Source of the DNA: Paenilisteria portnoyi
GTDB taxonomy: Bacteria > Bacillota > Bacilli > Lactobacillales > Listeriaceae
DNA length: 64,000 nt
Assembly: GCF_014322795.1 (NCBI RefSeq)
Contig: NZ_JAASTT010000005.1
Location: 1 to 64,000, forward strand
Direction of reading: 5' to 3'
In this document: positions 52,887 through 62,034 of the stretch, one piece after another
How positions within the stretch are numbered: position 1 is the stretch's first letter
How the letters are laid out: each line of letters opens with the position of its first letter
Notes under the pieces: generated by a model
What the model was told of the DNA's origin: nothing
Databases searched by the model: none
What the model saw: only the letters and a program-made list of their open reading frames with translations
Translations under genes and position numbers: made by a program

Positions 52887-53103
52887 TCATGCAATACTAT
52901 CAAATCCATAATTATCGACTCTAATCACATCGCCAGATTTTACACAGTATTCCCAGTACCATTTTTCATTGTAAAATAGCACAACGAATGCAAGTTACTC
53001 CAGATATTTTTTTAGTGACAGTTGGCTTAACGCGCACCATATCTTTTACTGTCTTACTTGCAGAGCCTGAATCACCTTGCAATCTAATGCTTACGCGACT
53101 TTA
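52887..53103 (-). pseudogene. Frameshifted remnant of an unidentified gene
   Basis: On the minus strand one frame reads SRVSIRLQGDSGSASKTV then continues to a stop near 52970, and a +1 frame picks up FYNEKWYWEYCVKSGDVIRV and ends at a TGA at 52887-52889. The two pieces look like one C-terminal region broken by a frameshift, with the 5' part lost. The parent family was not recognised. Confidence 0.45.
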
Positions 53104-53211
53104 AATTAGAAGAATTACAACTACCCCAGGTACATATACAAAAACAACTTAGTCATCCCTCTTTCGAGACGACACAAAGCACATATATTCATATAACAGA
53201 CAACATAAAGA

Positions 53212-53254
53212 AAGAAGCCTACGCCAAAGTAAATAATTTGGCGAAAAGCTTCCT
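53212..53254 (-). terminator. groEL terminator
   Basis: On the minus strand GGAAGCTTTTCGCCAAA pairs with TTTGGCG..GGCTTC, followed by TTTCTTTATG. It lies about 105 bp after the groEL stop. Confidence 0.75.
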
Positions 53255-53359
53255 TCAATAATTTTTGCATTTTATATGGGCGAAAAGTGGGTGATATAGA
53301 ATAATTAAGCGGATTTACGTCTTTCAACCATTGGTATAAAGCCATTTTCTATTAAAACT

Positions 53360-55003
<1,644 letters not shown>

Positions 55004-55143
55004 TTAGTTAATCTTCCTTATTTCAGCTTTGTTGTGGCTCTATGGTTGTCAGTCTCGCGTTGCTCCACTGCCTATTGATTCACTAAATCAAACCAAACGA
55101 CGGTTTGAAAGTTCATCAACATAAACGGGCTCTTTCTGCTTCC

Positions 55144-55428
55144 TTATTTAATTACTGCCAATATATCCGATTCTCTCACGATCAAGTAATCTTTCCCGTC
55201 ATACGTGACTTCTGTGCCTGAGTATTTGGAGAAAATAATGTGATCTTGTTCTGCGACTTCTAGTGCTACTGCATCGCCGTTATCTAATACGCGGCCGCTT
55301 CCGACTGCTACGACTTTACCTTCTTGTGGCTTTTCTTGCGCCGAATCTGGTAGTACGATACCACTTGCCGTTTTCTCTTCTGCTTCCAAAACTTCGATAA
55401 TAACGCGATCTCCTAATGGTTTTAACAA
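55144..55428 (-). CDS. groES: Co-chaperonin GroES
   Basis: The 94-residue co-chaperonin has the conserved start [19 protein letters not shown], a mobile loop near residues 20-32 ([14 protein letters not shown]) and the end [15 protein letters not shown]. It caps GroEL. It is the first gene of the operon. Confidence 0.98.
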   Translation of the reverse strand: MLKPLGDRVIIEVLEAEEKTASGIVLPDSAQEKPQEGKVVAVGSGRVLDNGDAVALEVAEQDHIIFSKYSGTEVTYDGKDYLIVRESDILAVIK

Positions 55429-55463
55429 TTAAAACAACCTCCTCAAGTCTATGTTTATGATTT

Positions 55464-55529
55464 TTAGCACTCTTAACATTAGAGTGCTAACCCACTTCTT
55501 ATATTATAAAAAATGAGCGGAAAATGCAA
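55464..55529 (-). promoter_or_regulatory. groESL promoter with CIRCE operator
   Basis: A perfect CIRCE, TTAGCACTC-N9-GAGTGCTAA, occupies 55464-55490, the HrcA repressor site. On the minus strand TTGCAT (55524-55529), a 17-nt spacer and TAATAT (55501-55506) form the sigma-A promoter. Confidence 0.97.
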
Positions 55530-55670
55530 GTATTTGCACCTAAAAAAGGAGACGCGTTTCTATACTCCGCATCCCCGTTGTTGCTTGTTACTCCAATAAT
55601 TAGTACAATAGGGAAATGAGATAAACGGCAGGTATTTGTACTGTCTATGTATTTGAAAGGTCGTGTTATT

Positions 55671-56357
55671 TTGAATAGACGTTATTGGTATGTGCTACTT
55701 ACATACTTCGCTGCTTACTTTTCTTCGCTTATTGGCGCTCCGATTTTGATGGGAATTTTACGTGCGGCAACTGATTTATCGGATAAGCAAGTCGTCACGT
55801 ATGCCTCGGTTTATTGGAGTGTTTTCAGTAATTTAGTGGCCGTGATTATTATTTGGATGCTACTTCGTAAACAACCGCGAACGACGAAGATTGAAAAAGG
55901 AGAACCTGCCTCAGTTGGAAAAAGTGTCGCTTATGCGTTGCTTGGTTTCGTGGCACTACTTTTCGGGCAATCGCTATCCGTTTTTATCATGGGATTATTC
56001 GGTATAAGTGGGCTCTCACCGAACACCGAAATGCTCGGTGAACTTGCTCGTGCGGTGCCATTGATGATTGTTTTCACTTCGGTTTTGGCACCAATTTTAG
56101 AAGAAATCGTTTTTCGGAAAATCATTTTTGGCGGCCTGGCATCGCGGATGAATATTCACGTTGCGGCTGTGATTAGCTCTGTTTTCTTCGGATTGATGCA
56201 CATGGATTTGACGTTCCTACTCGTTTATGTCGTGATTGGGCTCATTTTGTGCTACATTTATACGAAAACGAAACGAATCGCGGTGCCGATTGCGGCGCAT
56301 ATGTTGATGAACGTGCTCGCGATGATTGGCCAATTTCTGTTAGGAGGCGGATCATGA
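55671..56357 (+). CDS. CPBP-family intramembrane protease
   Basis: This membrane protein of about 228 residues has the CAAX protease/bacteriocin-processing signature: EEIVFRK (EExxxR), FFGLMHMD (FxxxH) and HMLMN (HxxxN). Substrate unknown. A TTG start at 55671 follows AAAGG; an ATG at 55647 has no ribosome site. It is divergent from groES and overlaps the next small gene by 4 nt. Confidence 0.88.
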   Translation: MNRRYWYVLLTYFAAYFSSLIGAPILMGILRAATDLSDKQVVTYASVYWSVFSNLVAVIIIWMLLRKQPRTTKIEKGEPASVGKSVAYALLGFVALLFGQSLSVFIMGLFGISGLSPNTEMLGELARAVPLMIVFTSVLAPILEEIVFRKIIFGGLASRMNIHVAAVISSVFFGLMHMDLTFLLVYVVIGLILCYIYTKTKRIAVPIAAHMLMNVLAMIGQFLLGGGS

Positions 56358-56545
56358 AAAATCCTTTAGCTATGCAGGGACTCATTTATTTAATACTCGC
56401 CATTGTCTTTACTTATTTCGCGATTAGCCAAGTGAATACGAGTGGCTGGTCCATTATGACATATTTAATGATTGCGATGGCAACTGTTAATTTCGTGACT
56501 GGGATTAAGTTTGTAGGGATTGGTTTGACGAAGAAAAAAGAGTAG
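56354..56545 (+). CDS. YdiK-like small membrane protein (DUF4305)
   Basis: The 63-residue protein has two helices (MQGLIYLILAIVFTYFAI and SIMTYLMIAMATVNFVTGI) and a basic tail GLTKKKE. GGAGG precedes the ATG, which overlaps the protease stop (ATGA). The pair sits next to groESL and rex as in Bacillus ydiK-ydiL, supporting the assignment. Function unknown. Confidence 0.85.
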   Translation: MKNPLAMQGLIYLILAIVFTYFAISQVNTSGWSIMTYLMIAMATVNFVTGIKFVGIGLTKKKE

Positions 56546-56566
56546 GCTTTATCGTTTAACACAATA

Positions 56567-56617
56567 CAAAGAAAGCTTGGAAAGATCATTTAAGATGATA
56601 GTTCCAAGCTTTCTTTG
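56567..56617. terminator. Bidirectional terminator after the YdiK-like gene
   Basis: The perfect 16-bp arms CAAAGAAAGCTTGGAA/TTCCAAGCTTTCTTTG enclose an inner ATCATTT/AAGATGAT stem. It serves both convergent genes. Confidence 0.88.
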
Positions 56618-56620
56618 TAT

Positions 56621-57043
56621 TTATTTTTGCATGATATGATTTATCGATGAAGCATTCTTAATAACTATATTCGTTTTAAATAGGTCATTAATTTTATCTA
56701 CTAAATCAAATACTCCATCATTTTCTGGATACTCTGCTTCTAAGTCTGCATCAACATAAAAGAAATCAACTAAATAATCAATACTGGGCTTAAGGCTAAG
56801 TAATGATTCAACAAAAGAAAGAATATATTCCCTTTCTCCCAACGATAGCTCACGTCTCGTACCGCACTTGACTATAATATGGTTGTTATTCGGAATGAAG
56901 TCATCTTCCAAAATTTTTTCACCAAAACTTTTAGGAGCTTTAGAAAAAGTATCTATTAATAAAAGGTATGCGACATCGTTAAAGTCAATAGAAAACTTAA
57001 AAAGTTCAATCCTATCAGTCAACAACAATCTTTCAAAGTCCAT
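56621..57043 (-). CDS. Hypothetical protein, 140 aa
   Basis: An acidic, soluble, AT-rich-coded protein starting MDFERLLLTDRIELF, with no recognised family. The ATG at 57041-57043 has GGAGG 9 nt upstream; a longer start at 57097 is less likely. It begins 28 nt after the AlkZ-like gene on the same strand, so it may be co-transcribed, but it differs in base composition. Its small, acidic, stand-alone nature recalls immunity-type proteins, without specific evidence. Confidence 0.6.
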   Translation of the reverse strand: MDFERLLLTDRIELFKFSIDFNDVAYLLLIDTFSKAPKSFGEKILEDDFIPNNNHIIVKCGTRRELSLGEREYILSFVESLLSLKPSIDYLVDFFYVDADLEAEYPENDGVFDLVDKINDLFKTNIVIKNASSINHIMQK

Positions 57044-57071
57044 TATCAAAGTCCTCCTAATATCAAGCCAA

Positions 57072-58154
57072 TTAATAATTCGTATTAATACCTTCATATT
57101 GAATTTCAGCGGCTTGTTTCTCTAGTCGTGATGCGAAGCGTTCTAGTTCTTGCTTGATTTCAGTCTCAAAATATGGCTTTTCAAAGTAGGAAATCGTGAA
57201 TTGTAGGGTTTCTTTTTTCCATTCGTATTTCCATAATCCGATGGCGCGGTTTCCTACTATGATAATCGCGGAGCAGTGGCCGTTGACTGTCCAGGCTGAT
57301 TTCCGCTGCGCTTCTGTCATTATCCATGTTGGATCTTTGTAGGCGATCACGGATTGGTCGAATTTTCCTGATAAAAATACTTTTTCGGACGCTGGTACGG
57401 GTTTTTCACCTTTTAGTGCATGATAGGTTTTGCCTTCTAGCGTGAATGTGTCGATTTCTGCTGCCAACATTGCTATTGCTGGTTTTATTTCACCGATGTT
57501 CAAACCGCTCCAATGTCTGAAATCATCCCAAGTCGCGGGACCATATCCTGCTAAATAGCGACGTATCAGCGTCATCATTGCCTCGATATCTTGCTCGGGA
57601 TCGCTCGTCCACTTTTTATAATTGCCTAGTCGCATGCGGTGACTGTAATTTCTGATTGTATCACTGGATGGCAGCAGATATAAAATGCCTTGTATCGCTG
57701 ATTGTGCAATGATTGCAGATCTGATTTGCGCGGAATAATCGCCAATGATCGCTTCCAGTTCCATACGACTCACCACTTCCTGACTTCTTCCAAGCTTGTC
57801 TATTTCCGCCAAAATTAGCGCTAAATCAATGTCTTCTTTTTTACAAAGTCGGTGTACGATGTTCATCCGTGTTCCAAAAACGCGAAATACCATTTCCCAA
57901 TTTGATACTAGACAAGTGTGGAGTGTCAATCGGTTTGCCCATATTTTAATGACTTGGTTATCTTCAAAGAATTGTTCTGCGTCATGCCAGCTTATGTCTA
58001 CGTGTTGCAAAAAGTTGACGAGTGCTGGTTGATGATTTTGCGATTGTAGGGCGATTGCTTGGTTCATGAATGTTGTTGGATCTGTGAATGGTTTATTCAT
58101 TCCAAGTTTGCTAAGTCTTATTTGCGTTATTTCTGCTTTTGTGAACAATGTCAT
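57072..58154 (-). CDS. AlkZ-like winged-helix protein (HTH_42 family)
   Basis: The 360-residue protein belongs to the winged-helix DNA-binding family of AlkZ/YcaQ DNA glycosylases. Residues about 35-40 read ALQSQNHQPA, containing a Q-x-Q motif like the catalytic one of AlkZ, followed by TLHTCLVSNW. It may excise bulky or crosslinked bases, but this is untested. It starts 4 nt inside the end of the AadE-like gene, so the two are coupled. Confidence 0.75.
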   Translation of the reverse strand: MTLFTKAEITQIRLSKLGMNKPFTDPTTFMNQAIALQSQNHQPALVNFLQHVDISWHDAEQFFEDNQVIKIWANRLTLHTCLVSNWEMVFRVFGTRMNIVHRLCKKEDIDLALILAEIDKLGRSQEVVSRMELEAIIGDYSAQIRSAIIAQSAIQGILYLLPSSDTIRNYSHRMRLGNYKKWTSDPEQDIEAMMTLIRRYLAGYGPATWDDFRHWSGLNIGEIKPAIAMLAAEIDTFTLEGKTYHALKGEKPVPASEKVFLSGKFDQSVIAYKDPTWIMTEAQRKSAWTVNGHCSAIIIVGNRAIGLWKYEWKKETLQFTISYFEKPYFETEIKQELERFASRLEKQAAEIQYEGINTNY

Positions 58155-58966
58155 CCCTCCTGTATGGCTTGTAATAAGCGCTTCATTCCTTCTATTTTAG
58201 CTGTTGGCAGTTCAAATTGGTAATGTTGGCTGATAAAATGTGATACTTCTTCAAATAAGACGATTTCTGCCCACATGGCTTGCCAGTTTGCCTCAAGTGA
58301 ATAGTCCGCAAAAATCGATGGTAAGCGGTTAAAATAGGCTGGATCTAGCCAAGTTCCGATTTTGCGGCCTGAGAAAGAAGGATTTCGTTTGGTAATGCGG
58401 GCTTGTTCTTCTAACATCGGCAACAGATAGTTTGTACGGATACCTGCTTGGATGTCTTGCACAAACCAGATTTCTTTGCGTTTTAGGAATTTCGCGACGT
58501 AATGTAACTCGAACCAGAACTCATTCACGATTTTATCAAAATCTGCTTTTTCCATCGGTGGTTTCGCTTTTTCACGGATGCATCGTTTGATTTGGTCGGT
58601 GTATGCGCCTTTATCTACCAAGATTGCCTTTTTTTCATAGTATGGGAAGGGATTTTCTAAATAGGCGATTGGCCAGAAGGAAAAGTCGACTTTGATGCCG
58701 TTTTGGAAGATCACGAGTTGAGTTGCTACTTCGCCTGCTGGTGTCTCCATATGTAATTGGTTTTCGATGAGTATATCGTCAATATCCGCGAGCCATTCTA
58801 CTGTTTTTCCAAACGGCACTTCGCCAGTAAACCAGACGTTGATGTCTAAATCTGATAGTTCGTCCACGTCTTGTTGTTTGGCGAGCGAGCCTTCTAGCAC
58901 GAGCGCTCGGACCGAATCTTGTTGCTTCCCCCACATAACAATTTTTTCTAGCATCTTATGCATCAT
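58151..58966 (-). CDS. AadE-like (ANT(6)) aminoglycoside nucleotidyltransferase family protein
   Basis: The 271-residue protein resembles streptomycin 6-adenylyltransferases. The nucleotidyltransferase motif is GSLAKQQDVDELSDLDINVW (about 26-45) with the D-x-D pair, and a C-terminal helical domain follows. It lacks the usual GSR arginine (GSL here), so activity toward streptomycin is uncertain. It precedes and overlaps the AlkZ-like gene. GGAGGT precedes the start. Confidence 0.82.
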   Translation of the reverse strand: MMHKMLEKIVMWGKQQDSVRALVLEGSLAKQQDVDELSDLDINVWFTGEVPFGKTVEWLADIDDILIENQLHMETPAGEVATQLVIFQNGIKVDFSFWPIAYLENPFPYYEKKAILVDKGAYTDQIKRCIREKAKPPMEKADFDKIVNEFWFELHYVAKFLKRKEIWFVQDIQAGIRTNYLLPMLEEQARITKRNPSFSGRKIGTWLDPAYFNRLPSIFADYSLEANWQAMWAEIVLFEEVSHFISQHYQFELPTAKIEGMKRLLQAIQEG

Positions 58967-58984
58967 TTGACCTCCTAAAATTCA

Positions 58985-59013
58985 TAAAAAAAGCCAAACA
59001 TCGCGTCTGGCTC
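58985..59013 (-). terminator. rex terminator
   Basis: On the minus strand AGCCAGAC/GTTTGGCT (one G-U) is followed by TTTTTTT. Confidence 0.88.
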
Positions 59014-59021
59014 TTCTTTTA

Positions 59022-59663
59022 TTATTTGTTTGGATAGTTTTCTAAGAAGTAAATCAACGTTTGTAGTTCGGTTGTCAAATCGATATGATGCACGCGAACA
59101 TGTTTTGGTACGCTAATACGTGCTGGTGTAAAGTTTAGAATCCCTTTCACATCGGCTTCTAGCAAGCGGTCTACAGTCGTTTGCGCTTCATCGGATGGCA
59201 CTGTCAAAATAACGACTTCGACTTTGTTCTCTTTCAGCAAATCTTGCATGTCGTTTAAGTGATAAATTGGAATATCTTGTTGCACCGTTCCAACTTTATT
59301 TGCGTCAACATCAAATGCTGCGACAATTTTTATATTATTATTTTTCATGAAATTATAGTGTAATAGTGCGGTCCCCAAATTACCAACACCGATAATGGCT
59401 ACATTCGTTTGCTTGTCTTGGCTCAGCGTTTTACTAAAAAAGTCCAGTATGTAGGACACGTTATAGCCGTAGCCTTTCTTGCCAAGTGCTCCAAAATAGG
59501 AGAAATCGCGGCGAATCGTTGCTGAATCAACTTTCACAGCCTCGCTTAATTCTGCGGATGATACGCGTTCTTTTCCTGATTCATGCAAATATTTCAAATA
59601 GCGGTGGTACAGCGGCAAACGCTTTGCTGTGGCTTGTGGAATCTTGCCCGTTTCCTCGATCAT
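59022..59663 (-). CDS. rex: Redox-sensing repressor Rex
   Basis: The 213-residue repressor has an N-terminal winged helix (about 1-75; [22 protein letters not shown]) and a Rossmann NAD(H)-binding domain with [14 protein letters not shown]. It represses fermentative genes until NADH rises. It is monocistronic and divergent from the ABC-F gene; the spacer contains several TTCACA half-sites. Confidence 0.96.
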   Translation of the reverse strand: MIEETGKIPQATAKRLPLYHRYLKYLHESGKERVSSAELSEAVKVDSATIRRDFSYFGALGKKGYGYNVSYILDFFSKTLSQDKQTNVAIIGVGNLGTALLHYNFMKNNNIKIVAAFDVDANKVGTVQQDIPIYHLNDMQDLLKENKVEVVILTVPSDEAQTTVDRLLEADVKGILNFTPARISVPKHVRVHHIDLTTELQTLIYFLENYPNK

Positions 59664-60041
59664 GTGTGTTCCCTTCTTCCTTTTGATTTGTGAGTGGACA
59701 GTGGCTTTCGCGCGCCGTCCTTGTGCTACTAAACATGGAGATATAACAAAAACGATTGCGCTAATTCATATCGTTGTTTATTTCACATGCTTGCTTATTC
59801 ACTATAAACATTTCACATAAATTTCACAATGTTTTTGCTCAAATGTTGTGTTACTATTTTGTTACAACGCTTGTTAAGTTACATTATACAGCAAAAGATA
59901 CAATATTGCTAGTGAGTTCACAAGGATTAGTTTGTGAATTATTCTATCGTAAGCGTTTCCTTTCTCAAGACATTGCTTCTCGCCTTGCTTTGCGATAAAC
60001 TATGGAAGAGATAGATTTTTGAGATGAAGGAGAAAATTAGA
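59664..60041. promoter_or_regulatory. rex / ABC-F divergent promoter region
   Basis: TTCACA half-sites recur near 59771, 59813 and 59827, and an outward pair TTCACAA...TTTGTGAA lies at about 59915-59938. These resemble halves of the Rex box TTGTGAAWWWWTTCACAA, but no full palindrome is seen. No gene found. Confidence 0.4.
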
Positions 60042-61988
60042 ATGATACTTTTACAAGTGCAACAGATTGTCAAAAATTTTGGCGCTGAAACGATATTAGA
60101 AAATATAAAATTAGAAGTGCAGACGAATGATCGAATTGCGCTAGTTGGTCGAAATGGTGCGGGTAAATCCACCCTTTTAAAAATTATTGCTGGGCAAATT
60201 AGCTATGATGGTGGCACGATTTCGAAGCCGAAACATGTTCAAATTGGTTATTTAGCGCAAAATACTGGCCTTGAATCTTCGAAAACGATTTGGAATGAAA
60301 TGCTGGGTGTGTTTACGGGGCTGCGAGCGATGGAGCAAGAGTTGCGCGCACTGGAGACGCGGCTTGGTGACCCTGCTATTTATGAGAATAAAGAGCAGTA
60401 TGAGCAAACAATGAAGGAATACGACCAATTGCAGCATTCGTTTAAGGAGCAAGGTGGTTACCAATATGAGGCGGATATTCGCTCTGTCTTGCATGGTTTG
60501 CGTTTTTTCGAAGCGGATTATGAGAAATTGATTGCATCCCTCAGCGGTGGTCAAAAAACGCGGCTTGCTTTGGCGAAACTGCTTCTGGCGCGCCATGATA
60601 TTCTGATTCTCGATGAGCCGACGAACCATCTGGACATCGCGACGCTTTCTTGGCTCGAGTCTTACTTGCAGAACTACAAGGGGGCGCTACTCATCGTTTC
60701 GCATGATCGCTATTTCTTGGATAAAGTCGTGAACCAAGTGTACGAAATTAGCCGCACGCAGATTGATCGCTATGTTGGGAACTACTCGCGCTACCTCGTT
60801 CAAAAGCAGGCGAAGTTGGAGCAACAGTGGAAAGAATTTGATAAACAGCAGGATAAAATTTCAAAATTAGAAGATTTTGTGGCGCGGAATATCGTCCGGG
60901 CTTCAACGACGAAACGGGCGCAGAGCCGCCGAAAACAGTTGGAGAAATTAGATCGGCTAGACCGCCCGCAAGGTAGTGAGAAAACAGCGCATTTTGGTTT
61001 CCAATTTGACCGGTCTAGTGGTAAGGATGTCCTTTTTGTGGAGGATTTGGCGATTGGGTATGCGGTGGATAAGCGGGTTTCTGAAAAACTGACTTTCGAT
61101 ATGAAGCGTCATGAAAGTATCGCGCTCGTCGGACCGAATGGGATTGGGAAATCGACGTTGCTCAAAACATTGATTAAAGATATTCCGGCGCTTTCTGGTG
61201 AGTTTCGCTTTGGTACCAACGTTCAGATTGGTTATTATGATCAAGAGCAGGCGAAACTGAACTCCAATAAATCGATTCTGCACGAGCTTTGGGATGATTA
61301 TCCTGAACTAAATGAGCAGGCGATTCGCACGACATTGGGGAATTTCTTATTTTCTGATGACGATGTCTTGAAGGTGGTCAATACGCTCAGTGGTGGCGAG
61401 AAAGCGCGTGTTGCCCTTGCAAAATTGACCTTGATTGGTGCTAATTTGCTGATTCTGGATGAGCCGACGAACCATCTGGACATTGAGAGTAAAGAAGTTT
61501 TGGAAGCAGCGTTGATTGATTTTGAAGGGACGATTTTGTTCGTATCGCATGACCGGTATTTTATCAACCGTATCGCTTCCAAAATTGTTGAGATGCATCC
61601 GGAGCACGCGCAGGTTTACCTCGGCGATTACGATTATTATCAGGATAAAATAGCAGAGCAAAAGGAACACGCGCGACTTGATGCGTTGCAAAAACAACAA
61701 ACGACCCCTGAGGAGAAGCAATTAGCAACGAATAAGCAGGCGTATCATTTGGATAAGGAACAGCAAAAAGTGATGCGTCAGAAAAAGCGTAAATTAGAGG
61801 AAATCGAGGAGCGTATGGAAGAAACCGATCTCAAAATAAGCGAGATGGAGCAAGAGCTCTTGGATCCTGCCGTATATCAAGATCATGAAGCTGCTTATGA
61901 ACGGACAGAGCAACTCGACCTTCTGAAGCAATCAAGTGAGAATTTGATGGAGGAATGGACGATTCTGAGTGAGGAATTAGAAGAATAA
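60042..61988 (+). CDS. ABC-F family ATPase (YdiF/Uup type)
   Basis: The 648-residue soluble protein has two ABC domains: Walker A GRNGAGKSTLL and GPNGIGKSTLL, signatures SLSGGQKTR and TLSGGEKAR, Walker B LILDEPTNHLD twice, and a long coiled-coil C-terminal arm (about 545-648). Located next to rex as in Bacillus ydiF, it is likely a ribosome-associated translation factor rather than a resistance protein. The ATG at 60042 follows GGAG by 9 nt. Confidence 0.92.
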   Translation: MILLQVQQIVKNFGAETILENIKLEVQTNDRIALVGRNGAGKSTLLKIIAGQISYDGGTISKPKHVQIGYLAQNTGLESSKTIWNEMLGVFTGLRAMEQELRALETRLGDPAIYENKEQYEQTMKEYDQLQHSFKEQGGYQYEADIRSVLHGLRFFEADYEKLIASLSGGQKTRLALAKLLLARHDILILDEPTNHLDIATLSWLESYLQNYKGALLIVSHDRYFLDKVVNQVYEISRTQIDRYVGNYSRYLVQKQAKLEQQWKEFDKQQDKISKLEDFVARNIVRASTTKRAQSRRKQLEKLDRLDRPQGSEKTAHFGFQFDRSSGKDVLFVEDLAIGYAVDKRVSEKLTFDMKRHESIALVGPNGIGKSTLLKTLIKDIPALSGEFRFGTNVQIGYYDQEQAKLNSNKSILHELWDDYPELNEQAIRTTLGNFLFSDDDVLKVVNTLSGGEKARVALAKLTLIGANLLILDEPTNHLDIESKEVLEAALIDFEGTILFVSHDRYFINRIASKIVEMHPEHAQVYLGDYDYYQDKIAEQKEHARLDALQKQQTTPEEKQLATNKQAYHLDKEQQKVMRQKKRKLEEIEERMEETDLKISEMEQELLDPAVYQDHEAAYERTEQLDLLKQSSENLMEEWTILSEELEE

Positions 61989-62034
61989 CATATAAACAGG
62001 TTGCATCCGCGTTTCGTGATGCAACCTGTTTTTT

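Noticed and set aside
53121-53345. 74-codon minus-strand frame downstream of groEL
   Set aside because: It runs through the groEL terminator hairpin at 53212-53254 and has no convincing ribosome site or family match.
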